From NCBI RefSeq assembly GCF_002443255.2, contig NW_019211455.1, positions 39,413,449 through 39,477,448 of the forward strand: a stretch of DNA of 64,000 bases, in the 5' to 3' direction. This document shows positions 1 through 14,600 of this stretch, piece by piece (the stretch's first letter is position 1; the number at the start of each line of letters is the position of its first letter). The notes beneath the pieces are model-generated. The model worked only from the letters and a program-made list of their open reading frames with translations. It was not told the origin of the DNA and did no database searches. Source of the stretch: Varroa destructor. Its lineage: Eukaryota > Arthropoda > Arachnida > Mesostigmata > Varroidae. Made by a program: the position numbers and the translations under genes.

Positions 1-182
1 TCGTTAGCTTCAAGAACAACTACGAAAGAAAATAGAACCACACTGAAACTAGCTATTGCTGACGTGTGGCAGTTGATTCGTGACACGCTTGTTTTTGCTA
101 AAAAATGAAAAGGAAATTCTTTTTTTTTCTTCTACTTAAGTTGAAGTTGAGCATGAAAATATTCTGAGCGACTTGTTAGTAC

Positions 183-505
183 CTTGCATGACAGACGAGC
201 CGGTTATTGCAAACGGCAGGGAGGCATTTGTTCAAAGAAGCGTATGTTCCGACGTGCTCAATCCGAAAACAGATAAACTGTTTAGGACTATTCCAGTCAT
301 TGGGTAACGGCTGTACGACTTTGATGAATGAGAGGTCTACGTAAGGAACAAACTCACTGCAGCGCACTTTGATGGCACGATAAGATGGCGAGTGGTAGGA
401 ATAGGACGCACCTCCGGCAGCATGTGCTGGGCTATCAATATTTATGACAACACGTAGTAGCCCACCTGAGTTAATATAGATCCCTTTGTAGGAGTAGTTC
501 CCTAC
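183..505 (-). CDS. Candidate internal exon, unknown protein
   Basis: On the minus strand a fully open stretch of 107 codons plus two bases is bounded upstream by an AG acceptor (tag before GTAGGG) and downstream by a GT donor (CAAG then gtact). It includes GLLRVVINIDSPAHAAGG, YRAIKVRCSEFVPYVDLSF and ICFRIEHVGTYASL, with several cysteines. No ATG is needed for an internal exon. The acceptor lacks a strong pyrimidine tract and neighbouring exons were not found (the downstream side is cut by the window edge). The protein is not recognised. Confidence 0.3.
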
Positions 506-1622
506 CTAGCGAGCATTTTAGGGAGTTGATCTTAAGGGTGTCTTATGATCTGACATGCACTATATATGGTAATTGCACACAATCAACTGATTTCTCTAAA
601 AATCTGTTTTTTGTAACGTATACAACGTAGAGAGACAACAATCTCCTTGTTAACAATTGACGCCTTACATCTGTGTAAGTTTTGTATGCACCGCAGTTGG
701 TGGCCGAAACCATACCACGTCCATTGTCACTACTTCAAGTTGACTGATATGCCACCTTACTTTAGCTACGCGAAGTAACTTCACGAATAAACTAACGAGG
801 CATCTGATGTCAATGGGTACGAGTTTATCCAGGTAATGCTGCTTACTTTTGTACGCCTGTGACCAAAATAATCGCTTACAGAAAAACAACCGCCGAGGCC
901 GTCATTTCCTTACTTTGTCCGATGGCTCTTTTTCAGCGTCTCATTCCTTGTTTACTTCATGTAGTCATATTGCATACGTAAATTTTACGTCGATAAATAT
1001 TATCGTACTTATTATAATATTAGTTGTTTGTTTTAGTTTTTGTTATTAGTTAATTGTTTTCGATTTACACTAACGCTATGTTAGTGGAAATCGAAATGAA
1101 CTTTGAGCCGTTTGCCTCGTCCTCGGTGTTATAAATTGTACACTTCTGCCACATATTATTCTATGTAGTTTCAAGCTGCGTGCTCTTACGGATAGCATCA
1201 GCGGTAACTCGCAGACTATTGGTCTCAGCAACGTTTCGCAGGCAAAACTTAATTGTTAAATCACTCAAGGAAATTGTCCTGTTTTAGTTCAATCGATACC
1301 ATTTGAGCGCTGGTGCATGACGCTTGCGGCAGCGGAATGTTACGCTCCAAACTGCGGTTTCCTTATACGATCGCCATTGCTAATATTAAAGAATAAATTG
1401 CGCTGATAGTAGATGAGCGAAGCAAACGCGAGATTCGATTGAAAAAAGATCTGTCAATTACCGCATCTGCACAAAGAGTAATAGTCGTTTCGTTTTCGGG
1501 GCCTGCATTCTAGACCTACGCTAGGTAGGGCCCAAAGTTGAATTTGGGGCGTGTTTGAAGAGTGCGCACCGAGCAGCGCTTTCGTGCCATTATATGTTCG
1601 TACAGCAGTCTATAAGATCTAT

Positions 1623-1658
1623 ATATGTATGTATGTATGTATGTGTGTGTGTGTATAT
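1623..1658 (+). repeat. (ATGT)n/(GT)n microsatellite
   Basis: Tandem ATGT units pass directly into GT units, then TATA. It is a compound microsatellite within intergenic DNA. Confidence 0.9.
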
Positions 1659-2240
1659 AGACATACGTATGTATCTAATGCAGATATTCGTTAGACATCA
1701 TTCTCTTGCACTTTTTCTTCATTTGATTCTATGTCTACGGCGTCATAGTGGCCGGTAACAGCCCAACGTTCTATTTCAGTTAGGCGCCTGTGCAATCGAT
1801 GCGGCGCTGCTTCGTATAGCAGGAGAGTCCAGTGCTTGTTCGGCCCTGTCGACGCGTTCTTATTGGCCGATTACTCTTAGGAGAGCCGTTAGGACTATTG
1901 TGTCTCGCTTGCATTGCCCTTACTGAGGTACCTTACCACCTTTCAGACTCTCACTGTTGTTGCCTTCTGGTTCGCTTAGTAGTCTACTGCCACGCAACCT
2001 GTCATAGGAGTAACTCACCACCTTTACTTCCAAGGGCCGTATTGCTCAACAATGCACAGTCTCTTGATGCTAGTAGACGAGAAGCCGGTTGTACCTGCAG
2101 AAAAAAATGAGTTTATTCAGGCGGGCTGGTCTGTGAACAACACAATATGATCGGGTTAAATATCTGAAATGGGTGCTACTCTGGCCGCCGCGAAGATCTG
2201 TTCGAGTCATTTACTAGCTGAAACGTTCTTACATATGTAG

Positions 2241-2263
2241 GCGGATGCCGAACAAGCATCCGC
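2241..2263. repeat. Small GC-rich inverted repeat
   Basis: GCGGATGC (2241-2248) pairs with GCATCCGC (2256-2263) across a 7-base loop. No T-run follows, and no gene adjoins it. Confidence 0.7.
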
Positions 2264-3710
2264 AAGTGAATTATGGCGTCGGTCGTTGCCTGACATTTAG
2301 GCTGCAATTATAAGTAGTGACAATTCCTTGAATCTGACAGGTGGATTATATCAAGAGCAATCATATTCTATTATATGTTATCGCTGTATATTTAAACACT
2401 TGATCCGATAAATGTAATTTTCTATATGTATAATAAAATTATATGTATAATTCAAGCTATTTTCGCAAGGCTCATAACCAGAATAGGGTTGTTTACATGT
2501 TGTTGTATATGCTGTTGCTCTTGGACCTATTAGCCTTTATTGGGATGATATAGTACAAGTTTTTTTCATCCATTACTTGTTTGAATTTGATCACTTATCT
2601 ATACACCCGCAAGTAAGTCCGATGGACAAGAAACTCCTATTGAACGTGAAAGAGACGAAATCTTCTTATATAACTAAAATCTGCTAAAAATTGTTCCACG
2701 TATTTTACGTGCGTTGGGTAAGCTCTTAAACGTTGCCTCAGACGACTCGTTTACAACGAGAACGAGGTGCAATCACGCCTGTTTAAATTTAGCAGTTAAA
2801 AAAAATTAATGTCCTAATAGCAGTTTACCGCTGCGTTATCACGAGCTCAAAATAAATTACTGTTCTCGTGTTTCTCAAAATTTTCTTTTGAAGTTAATAG
2901 AAGACAATGCCATTCTACTCTGCAAGTAGGCTTGTGATTTTTCTGGTTTCTTCGATCCATAGCGGCTATCATATAATTATGAAACGAGCTAAAGCCATAA
3001 AAGGTCAAGTACATTGAGTCATAGTCCGAACCAATGTCCCGCCGACAGGTTCAAGGCTTGCGAATACGTCAGCTTGGGTCATATACTTGTCTGAATAATA
3101 GCTCTTGTTTGCTTTGGAAACTGTGTGGTTTTAGAATCCTGTGAAGCGTCATCTAAATCACTTCCGTAAAGCTGAATTACCTTATCGTCTTGGGAAGCTA
3201 AACTTATAAGTATGTCCCCAATTACAGGTTACATTCTGCACGACGACGTCGAATATACATAGTCTTATAGCGATTTTTACCTCGAAAGCAACTTAAACCT
3301 ACTTTACTGGGAATCAGAATAACATCTTAATAGCGACGGACCACGCTCCTCTCATTTCAGCTTTGACTTCAAATATTGTTAAACTGATTTGCATTTTAAG
3401 AAAATAAATTTTCAATGTGTCTTATCGGAAAAAAAGGACATCAAGGACGAGTGTGTTTCTTGTTTCTAAATCACTTGCTTGGTGCCTACGCTTTTTTGAA
3501 AGGACTAAAGCTTCTCCGTCCTGTAATAGGCCTTTAGTCGAAGCACGATGAACACCGAAAAATGAAAATAATTTAACTCGTATAGGTCGTATAATATATA
3601 TTGCTACTGATCGATAGTAACTTTTGTGAGTCTAACAGATTTCGCAAGTTTTAGATATACATAGATTGTAGCGCCAAGTGTTTTAGACATCAGATGACTT
3701 AGCGCCAGGA

Positions 3711-5649
3711 TTGGCCGCCATGAAAGTGAGGATATATGCTCTTCCCATAAGAAAAATATTATCCTACGATATCCTGCTACACAGAGAAAATCAAGTAGAG
3801 AGAAATCAACCTGTAAACACAGCACCATATGTCAGACGCCTGATGGTGAATCGACCTTTTAAACATGGAGTTCTACCAAACCAGTGGCTCTTTCATAGCA
3901 ATGTCGACCGCTCATTGCACCAGTTAATAGTCTCCGCTAAGTGTAGAGATCAAAATCTGGTTTATAGATTATCGAGAAACTTTCCCGGTTTGTCTGACCC
4001 CCTAGCAGGCTTGACTCATGTCAAAAATCATCGAACTGACTAAAAACGCATAGAAATACGCTTCAGACGAAAAATGTTGATTAGATTTGGTTCAATCAAA
4101 ACGTTTTCTAATTCAAATGAATATTCAAAGCAGCTGCTTCATTCAATGATTTCCACATAAATTCAACAACGATTTCAGGGACGCCTTGGTTCGCATCAAC
4201 CGAAACGCCAGACAGACGCCTCATGATCGCAGCTTGGCGGACTATCCTCAATGGCCTGCTCTTTTTTTTACCTCTTTCAAAGCTCTGCCCCATAGAAATT
4301 GCTTTATGTGCGTTCAGGCTTAGGAAAAATTCATAAGAATCCTAGATTTAATTTGGAGCCAATTTCAAGTACTTGTAACTACAACAAAAATCGAAATAGC
4401 TTAATGTCATTGTGTAATTTATATTTTTATTGAGAAGCAGAACACACACGTGGCATTTTATGCTTTCTATAATGTTTATCTCACATTTCCAGGGCAAAAA
4501 TCAAAGATAATCGAAGAGCAACCTTTCATATTAATTCAGCTCAATGGTTGACACAGTTTCATTGGAACTCGCGTAGAATCTATTCTGTAAAATATTCTCT
4601 ACTGTTTTACTGTTAGTCTTTTCAAGTTCGAATCGCAACCTGCCCTATAAGAAGGACATTAGATAATTGCTTTCCTAGATCCAAAGAACTCTCCAACGCG
4701 TCAGAAGGTACTAGTAGAAGAGGTCGCTATCTTTTCTAGGTGCGTTAGCTTCAAGGACAGCCCAGGTGAAAAGCCAAAAAGAAATAACAGTTTCCAAAAA
4801 CAGTTTAAATGAACCTCTCGTTCCCAAGCGGACCGCAGCCAGAAACCTGTTACAAAGACCGAAATTTTGAGGAAATGCTGTCGGCTCTCCGCAGTAATGC
4901 GCTTACCCCAAGCTTCACTCAGGCATCTCGGGAGAGCTCACCGCTGCTTCGGTGCAACATCAATGTTCCCACGTTTTCTTTTGCCTTGCTAACAAAAATC
5001 TACAAAAACATAGAAACGTGGCAAGACAAGAGCATCTTCTACGCGTTAGAGTTATAAACGCGACAGAAGATTACACCTATACGGCCAGAACGCAGCGTCT
5101 TATTGAAAGACAACAGCGGAAGGCTAGACTAATGACTAGAACATTGTAAATTATATTCAACAACAAATGTCAAGTTAGATAGTTCGAGGCAATTGATTTA
5201 AAAATGGCATTTGTTTTGAAAGTTTACATCAAAACTGCAGTGTTTTTTTCAGACGCTGTTAATAATATTGTATGAAAAAGCAGATGGTTTACTACTACAA
5301 TTAAAGTTTTATCAAAGCTCTTTCATATTTGTTGTACGACTCGAATACAGTTTTGCCAATTGTGGAAAAGTACTATTTTTTACATACTTTTCTTACCGAA
5401 ACCCAACGCCAACTGGGTGACTTTAGCTCTAGCTGTGGCGTCAAAACACTTCCTGAGTTCTGCTTTACATTGTTCGTTGTAGCTGACGTAAGAGAAGGAT
5501 TTAGCAAAGGAGCGTTAATTGAAAGCTTTCATAGAACTCAGATTTTGTGTTCATACCTTCTTTTCACTATGGACGAAAAGATATGGATACGTCAAATCGA
5601 TACTATATTCTCTTCAGACAGTCATATAGGCACCTTGTGTAAAGGTTGA
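3711..5649 (+). other. Cluster of plus-strand open frames, coding status uncertain
   Basis: Open frames at 3711-4043 (110 codons, includes APYVRRLMVNRPFKHGVLPN), about 4114-4331, 4809-5057, 4952-5149 and 5329-5649 (106 codons, includes EGFSKGALIESFHRTQILCS) lie on the plus strand within 2 kb. None shows a recognisable domain. A few 100-codon frames are expected by chance in 64 kb of such DNA, so this is recorded as a possible decayed gene only. Confidence 0.2.
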
Positions 5650-8600
5650 ACACTGAAAGTTCACTGTTTTTTTATTTTGATTACGCCACTGTGAAGAAAA
5701 AGCTCGTGGGTGAAATAAATACGTTTTGCCTAACAGACGAATGAAATAGAGGACGAATTGCCTACAAATCCCTTCCGCCTAGCTACAGCAGAACCAATTT
5801 TTGCGGCCATCCTTCAAAAGCACTGAGGTATGTATGTGTATATACTACGTACGCTGTATAGAAACGTATCGTCAAGGCTCTAGCCAACAGCACTTCCCCG
5901 ACTGCAGCTGCAAATTTGTACTTGACGCAATACGACCTTTTGAAAGCGCTTTCATTTTGACAAAAAGCAAAATTTCCCTGAGCCACTCTTCTCTATGAGA
6001 AGTGGAAACTGTCACACGGCAAGCGGCAAACAAGTTCTTCCGGAAATTGAATTCCATAATTGTTCTATTTGTCGGCCAAACCTAAAACACATCACGGTCT
6101 AAGTCTGAAGCCAGGCGGAGACATTTGTTATTCTGTGCTGAAAGCCTCGTGCCAGGTGCAACACCTAACGGCTTAAGACTGGACGTAAAATTCAACATAT
6201 TTTGATTTGATACTTGCAAGCCAATGAACGCATCTGACGACCACCATATAGGAATTAAGAAGAGGAGCAAGGATCGACAAGATTGTCAACATCATCCCCA
6301 TTAGCCGAAGGAAGCCCGTGCAAACAACTTGGCTTTAGGCACTTTAGGCTAAAGCGTCTACACCTAACAGTTGTTGTCAAGCTGTTATTAACCGTCCCAC
6401 AAGTAACCAAAGAAGTAGTCAACGTTGACAATTTTTTACTCAGTAGTGTACCGGTGTGCATCTAGGCGTGAGCACTAAGAGCAGTACACGGATAACTTAC
6501 GTTTCTATCATGGATTTGTTTAAGTCATACTTGTAATCACGATTATAAGTAAATAAAAGCAAAGGTGCACCAGAAGCCGTGAAGCAATCTTAGCACAGAG
6601 ACGAAATTCAAACTATGAAGATTTTAATCAAAGATTTCGTCTTCGCACTTCTAGAAGTATAATGCCGTGACGTCGCGTCCGCAACCAACCGCCTTGGGCT
6701 TCGATGTATAATGTATGCTTGACAGGTTGGTTTATCATATATTTCTTGAGAAGATAGCATGTCTAGGGATTAGTTGTAGAACGATTGCTTGGTGCCAATC
6801 TTACCTTACACATCAGACCTTTACGGTCAGTATCGGTGACCTTTTGTATGACTTAGTCACCAGGTCTTTCAAATTTTCACAAGATTCGTTGCTTAGTGCA
6901 TTTTCTGTACACGCGCTTCTCACAAGACCTAAGTGTTTCCAATACCTCGCTATTATATCTCACAATCTATACGAAAATTCGATGATGCAAAGATGCACTA
7001 CAAATTCAGGAAGTATTTATCTGCATTTCCTTTAGGTGCGTGGCACATCTGCTGGAGTAATAATACTAGTAATAATACTCTGCCTCGAAGAGTGAGTGCA
7101 TTTGACAACGCGGCTTCCGATTGACTATGAGAGAACTAGCTGTCGATAAAGATGAAACTCCTGAATTACATTGCGGACATAAGTGAAGTTGCGTCCTGTA
7201 TCGGTAACCTGACTTTCAGGCTGTTTTCACCGCAGGACGAGCACAAATGCTTTTGCGATTATCTAACTTTCAAGTCACACCTATCGTCATATTGTGTCTA
7301 GGATGTCTGTTGACTTTTCATCAAAGAGATGATTTTACATCGATACGTTCAGAATGGGTTTCTGGATGTTTTTCGTGCCGCTGGAATATGTCCCAAGGCT
7401 AAATGGTCCTTTCTAGCATTAATGTGCCTTAGCGGAGTATTAGTACCCAAACATTTAATATGTTCCATTCAAAATTAGTAATTTTTACGCAGTTTGACCA
7501 AATAATCTGAGAAGTGGCTTTTCCATTCCGCTGTCTAAAATGGCGGCTATCAATATTGCATTGTTCTTTTGCATCGCGAACGGCCCGCCGTGTACACAAA
7601 CAACGTCACTAATTTTTTGCCAAAAAAGCCTTTCGTATTTTGTTACAAAGGAAGCATTGTATTATCTTTGTATCCATTGTGTCTTGCTTTCGATGCATCA
7701 AATACATATACCCGCTAGATATAGTGATATCTGGATGCGTAGATGTCATACTTTCTCCGAATTGCGCTCTTTCCTTTATTTGTTTTTTTCTTTATTAGGA
7801 AAACTGAGTATTCGTATTCACTTTTGAACCGTTTTGCTAATAGAGTCGAAATGGGTATTTTTTTTTATTCGGGAAATGCTGCGAACCAAAAACTGCTTAC
7901 AGTACACGCGCGTTGTACAATAAATAATATCTATATTGCTATGAGTACCTTAAAGCCTTCGCTCACACAGCTATATCCTCAATCAATGAAAAATAAGTAA
8001 GTTTCACGTCGTTATTTTATTAGAACGAATTTTCTCTACCTAAAAGAAGGAAGCCTAACCTTGTCAAAACGCGGAACAAGATATGGCATCACATTCTCAT
8101 GCATGCCATGATTTCTGCATAATTTGTTTTTTACACGAACTGTCTAGTTATGTGTTGTAGACAAATTTAAATTAGTAACCTTTGTATTATGTGGTACACG
8201 TGAAGTGGGTGCGATGTTTAAGAAAACGTTATTACGCTTCTAAAAAGCGAGCTTTGGCATACCGCTGCCAACCTTTTACTCATCTTTAAAACTTCCTCTG
8301 AGGTCAATTTAGTACAACCCTAGACCTCAACCATTTATCATTCACTCCGTCTTCGCTGTCTCGGAAACAGTTTTTTTACTGTTTTCTTGATCAAATTATC
8401 CGAGAGTTCACGCGGCGCTCTACCTAGTTCACCTTGAGCTATCATGTACTCTTTTCCCTATATGTCGCCTTTTTTCCTTTGGTCTCCTTGCGCAGGTTGA
8501 ACCCGGCCTCTTGGGGTTGCCGTTGAGCATGATACGAGCTCCTCTAGATCTGTTATAGGCCTTTTAGGCTTTCACGGCACTAGCGTTTAACCTTTCATCT

Positions 8601-11600
8601 ATTGGATGAGGCATGTACCGAGATATTTGCGGTCTCGCAAATGGTCGCCCTTATCTCCGTCGCATTCAAGCATTCGAGAGCGTTTTAGAACGTGCGGCAG
8701 TCTCTGTCAATCGCGTACTGTAACGCCCCCTTGTTGAACTTTTTCAACTTCCTATTGCAGTTAATATAATATTCTATAACTTTAAAGTGCCAACGTGGAC
8801 GAATCAGTTGTACGCAAAGCTAACTACAAGGCGCTTTGTTCGTCACGACAGCGCGTTTAAGGTTATCAATTTCGCAATTATAAAGTTTAGTTGTGATTTT
8901 TTAGAACTACAAGCAATTGAGTTGTAATCTTTTAATTATCTAAATTATGATCGATTCTGTAAACGATTTGATCTGACCAAATACAAAAGCAACATAGCAT
9001 GTTTTTAACGTGGGTAGAGCACACATTCAAACAAACTATCCTTTAGCATTAGACAAAATAGGTCATATCTAGATTTCTCTGCCGTCGCGGAGAATTGCGC
9101 CGTGCACTAAATTTCCCAATGCGCTAGTTCCTAATTAACGGTCTGTGTTCCAGTGTAATTCCTGTGTGTTTGACAATAACACGAAAAAATTTAGTTTTTA
9201 ATGTTTAACGCACACAGCCGCTGTATCAACCCGACGATAGGTAAGTAAATAGTCAAAATGTAAAACGCATATCTATTAAATTACATTTAAGGTAAAATAA
9301 ATTGCATTGACTTATATCGAATTTTCTCATTATTTTTGATAAAATATTGATCACTGTAAGCAAGCTCGCTTCTTTCATTTTCATATCGTTTATCATATGA
9401 AATGCTCTATAGAACAGCCAGCAATTCTGGCTCCCCACCGCTAGAAACCACGTTCATAATCAAAATAATAAGAACAACGCAATATATTACCAAAATAATT
9501 TCCAATTTGCAGCCCACCACGCACTAGGAACCCAAGGAAACATGATTTATTAACCAATGCCAAGGCTCTGCGCGTGGTCGTCTCCTTGAGAATCGCTTGC
9601 CTATTGCAACCGTGAAGTGAATGTATGTACGCCGTATGTATTCATACCTTATGCCACATCTAAACGCGGGAAATTTCAAAAACTCTAACGGACTCTGTAC
9701 GAACTGATTCTGTGAGATTCAATGTCTTTGCTACGAAAAGTGATCAAATAGACAAAAGATATAACCGGCCATAAAATCGTTCTTAAAGCGACGAGGTGTT
9801 GCGCGCTTCCAGTTTTTACGAAACGAAAAAAGTCGTTTATGTTTGGGAAAACGAAATGTTCCAGCTGCCGGACACTACGCTTTGCACCCCATATGAATTA
9901 TCAATTCAAGAGCTGAGAATTATTTTTTGAAACAAATACAATAGCATATAAAAGCTAAAATTGAATTTCACTGAAAACATTTTATACAAATGAAGGCACT
10001 GAGTGATTGTAGGATCGGTAAATAGTTTATTGAGTACTATATATATTTTCAACAACAGGAATTCAACTTTGTTTATTTGTCATTTACTATGTAACAATTA
10101 ACCAGGTCATTTTTTTTTTATAAACATAAACTTAAGTGTACATTTGAGTGTATGAAATTCTAATACTAACGTTCTAAAAGATGGATTAACATGGTCAAGC
10201 TTTGTTGTTTGTTCGTTAATAGTCTATTGCCGTTGTGGGTTCAAACCTAGAAAATGTTTTATAGAAGAAGACACCTTGCGTTTCATCTGATTTCATGCCA
10301 AATGCATAGAGGGATCAAGAGCATAGAGGAAGGTCAGCAAAAAGAGTAGCAGCCTATTAGAACGAATTGTGTTCTTGTATTTAGTAAATTACTTTGCTCA
10401 AATGCAAAAAGAGCGGGCTAGAGTTTTAGGGAACTTTTCTAGTTAACAATATTAGCAATGCATGGCCGTTTTCTATAAACGTTTGCCACGTTAGTAGGGC
10501 CCGATTTAATGGAAAAGAAGATGGATCCGAATTAGTTGCTCCTTGTGCTACTTACGTGCTTCATTTTATAACATCATAGATACAACGTCCACTGCTATTC
10601 TATCTGTCTTAGAACTGTTCCTTGGGATGTCCTAATTGAAGGACAACGAGCGACAAAAACGTACGCGGAGAATTCGGATCAGTTTGAAGCAAATATGGCA
10701 TTCGTTGTCATTTAGCCAGGCAAGCCTTAGGCGTAGAAAAGCATCATGCAATGGCCTTCAAAGGAATCAACTTCAGGTAGCGTTTTACGCTGTCAAGCAT
10801 GCGCTGGCAGAATGTGTCGTTAACAACTATTATTACTAATATTTAGCTGATTTAGGATACACCTTCTTCTTTTCACAATTCGCTAGATGAAAAGTTGCCT
10901 ACAAATCTAATATCCGCCTCAGTTTTGCCTCCCTGCAATTTCTCCAAATCTTTCAACCTGAGTTGCAAGGGGGAAAAGTTTCAATTGGTACCAATTTGTA
11001 GACAAACGGATAAGATTCAGCGGCGTTGGACACCCCTATTCTCACTGAAGAACCACAAATATCGTCCCCAATGAAGTCTGCTGATATCAGCGAATCGTTC
11101 AGTTTATGGAGTTCGCTCTCATGTTAAGGACGCTCGAGAGAGCTAGCAGAAGCGTCGTAATAAGATGGACAAGGAATAGGTCAAGCGAAAAGGTTTGTTT
11201 ATGCGGACTAATAAGAGATTTCCATTAGCTATACATATAAACAAAACTAGAGCATAGAGTTAAACTATACTGACAAAAATAATGTAATTTATCACCTTTC
11301 CTATTAGGAGCAGGTTGAAAACGTGTCCGTACTTTAAATAGTACCAAATAGAAATGGTATTGTACATAATAATTGCAGTCGTAAATAACGACGATTCCGT
11401 TTGACGTCTCTAAACAGATACAAACCAAGAAAATGGATTTGCTGATCGAATACAGATCACTATAGTTCTTTTAGGTCATTCTGTACAAGTGAACCTTGAC
11501 GAAATCAGTGAATGGGACATAACTTTATTACGGTCACGAAGTTCGAGTCATTTAGGACACTCGCCGAGCAGTTTTCATGCTTCCGCATATACTTGAAGCC

Positions 11601-14600
11601 GCGTTTTGGTATTGTAAGGCCATAGAGCACGGATTGTGTGTATGATATGAGTATAAACGTGCCTCCAGTCGAAAGCCTAACTCCTCCAGTGGATCAGTCA
11701 AACAACAATATAAAATCAATCAGGCATATGAACTCGCTGAATAAGAACAGGGGCACAGGCGGCTATAAAAACTACTAGTCGTAAAAAGAAGGAAATTTTG
11801 TCCAGAACACACGGACCATATCATGAGGTCATTATATAAATAGATATTAGGTAAATTGAACTATGTTTTTTTATTATGCTGCTTTGAGCTTTTTAAAGAG
11901 TCGAACAACTTTAATGACTTTTAAACCATCGAATAACAATATGTTGGTATATTTTTTGAATATATTTCCGGGAGATCCTCGGTAGATGCGTGCTTATTCG
12001 ATAAGTATTAACTCCTAATCTATCAAAGTCACATGTTGACTCAAGTCCGGCGTCAACCTAATTCAGCTGCGGCTAAATTTGTTTTTCAGTACTGCCGCTA
12101 GGCATCGCATCAGGTGGCTGGCTCCCAGGACGCACAAAGGACAGTGCGTATACGTGCAGTGCAGATATCGTTCAGTTCAACAGAGGAATACTTTACCCCT
12201 GCACTAACACGGACAAATTGTCCTCATTTTACCAGCCCAGGGCACTACCGCCGTTGTGAGTTTATATTCCAGTTATCTTTGTTGAACTGAAAATCTTTTA
12301 AAACCCAGTCTCAGGAAACCTTCTGCAGTATCCGAATTACGCCGTAGTGTCCCTAACGTTGTTTTAACAATTCGATCAACTTGGTTTAGTAATTCAGTTA
12401 CCTTCACTCAAAAAGAGTTCAGTCATTTCACCATTGTGATTTGGTCATTTTGCGAGTCTGTAGTTGTTGTCCTATTTTTCTATGTCGAAAGCTCAGTCAT
12501 CACAGTGCTGCCAATGGCCTTACTACCTTCCAACTATTCCGCGATTTTTAGGTGAAGTAAAACCTAACCATGGAAATTTTATCGAAATACTGAACTAACA
12601 ACCAATTAAGCACTGGGCACCATGTAACTAACGATATAATTGATAGATGTGTGATTCTTTCATTAGAAAACGATTCGAGTTTGTGGCAAAAAATAAGAAG
12701 AACCTACTTAGTCCAAATCTTAATCAATTCTTTCTCTTTTTCCATGAAGCCAATTTTGAATATATAGTGTACATACCATATATTTATCTACATAAAAAGA
12801 CAAGTTCTTAGTAGCAAGTAACTCTCAAGTTTCTTTCCTAACATTTTGAACTGTAGATCGTCAAGAAAAATTTAACAATTTTATTCAATCACTAAAAGAT
12901 TTTCCTTCCAGTTTTTCCAGATTGAAGTTATTCGCAAAAAAGTTTCCAAAGCATTCGCAAATATCCAATTTTTTACACGCATCCAATCTAAATCTATTGG
13001 ACGGCTGGTGTTAACCACACAGGGGTCATCTCCTAGGCTTCTCCAGATAATTCTCCTGTTTGCTTACCCGCGACTCATGCGTAAAAGCTCCTCCTGCCTG
13101 ACGCGGTTCTAAGTCCCGTACGCTGTGGCTACATCATGGCTCTTCAAATTGCGCAAGCCGTTACTCATTTAGAGCGGCATGTTGAAGATGGTATTATTTC
13201 CTTTCCCTTGAGCGGCGTGTACTGGTTCCCATGGCGCTTAAAAAGAAATTCTTAAACTAATTTAATTTAGTTTAAGGCTTAAAAGGAAACACGTCACCAC
13301 CAGCGAGTCTATTGCGCAAAGGTCCATGTTCAAAGCTTAACAGAGTTAAGCGACAACCTTTTGTTCGCTCTGCCCCATCTAATGAGGATACCGGACTCGA
13401 ATAATTATCTAGCTGAGGCGGCAAGTTAAATTTCTTGCGTGTATACATACGTATCCAATTGTACGCTATTTCAGTTAACGAGCAGCTACTTGAATGCTGC
13501 TTCTCCCGTCTACCCACTTAGCCTTCCATAATTATCACTTGCCGTTCAGTAGATATTAGTTATTGCCGGCAATGAATAAGGTTAGCGGTATGAATGAGGC
13601 TAAATATCTGGCGTGGCGTTGTGAGGTAACGCAAAGCGGGAGAGTTACGTTGAGACCTCTGAAGCATGGCGACGCCGGAAAACTGACGTTTGCTATTGAA
13701 TAACGTGCTTCATTGAATAAATGACACAGTTTAACTTCACTTTTCGACAGTAGTAACATCTTGTCGCGCCTTTACTTCAGTGAGGTGCTATGTCGATCGT
13801 AAAATGAACAACACGCGCCAAAAAGAAAAACAATTGTAGTGCAATATATACTCTTACATCTTCTTCTATGATCTCATTCTAAAACCTCATATGATATTTT
13901 CAAGTAAGCTTTAATCATAAGCACGCCGCATAGAGTTTAACAATTAGAGGAGAAGGTCAGAGATCTGAAGTCCAGAAAGGTAATTTTGACAGAGTTGAAT
14001 CGGAATTGAGGAGTAATAAGTGAATCGAAATCTAACTTCTTGAAAATTGCATATTTTAAAAATAAAAGCCGGCCCTCAGCACTGCAATTATTTCCATTCC
14101 ACCACTCATTATTTCTGAATAAGATCAAATGCCTATAGTGAACGTGGGTTAAGAGAAACCTTTTACGTCTTGGAAATATTACTAATTAGCAAAAAATATT
14201 ACTCTTTCCTAATTCTATTAGTTGTTTTGCGTTTAAACCACGTTGCCCATTGCGAGCTTTGAACCCAGAACTAATGTAAACCTTGCTGCACTTAAATAAA
14301 TTGAAGCTGAAATTTCAACCTTTTCTCATAATAAACACTGAACTTGTAGTATCATTTGTCTCCGTAGTGTAACGTAACTTACGTTGTTTATGATTAGCGG
14401 AAAAATGTATCTATTCTATAACCATCCCGCCTTGATAGAAGCTAATGATAATTAGTACCCATACATAATCTAAAAAAGTAATCAATTTAAGCGATATATG
14501 AAATTTAAGTTTGCTCGATGGGTGTCCGTAATGTTGACTTCTGCAAGCCATGTATACATCAATGAGTTGCATACAAAAGACCTGTGTACGTGTTCTTGAC

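Larger units (their letters stand above)
506..3710. other. Intergenic, no supportable gene
   Basis: Holds a compound microsatellite at 1.6 kb, a small inverted repeat at 2.24 kb and a GC-richer patch at 1.75-2.1 kb whose open frame (92 codons, leucine and cysteine rich) shows no domain. Nothing else was recognised. Confidence 0.5.

Noticed and set aside
1832..2110. 92-codon frame rich in Leu and Cys
   Set aside because: No domain, no splice context, composition typical of a chance frame in a GC-richer patch.
2241..2263. GC-rich hairpin as a bacterial-type terminator
   Set aside because: No following T-run, no gene before it, and the window is eukaryotic.
4620..4660. GTTCGAATC resembling a tRNA B box
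   Set aside because: No A box or stems on either side.
10200..10270. GGTTCAAACC resembling a tRNA B box
   Set aside because: No A box, no pairing T arm and no acceptor stem; a full cloverleaf cannot be drawn.
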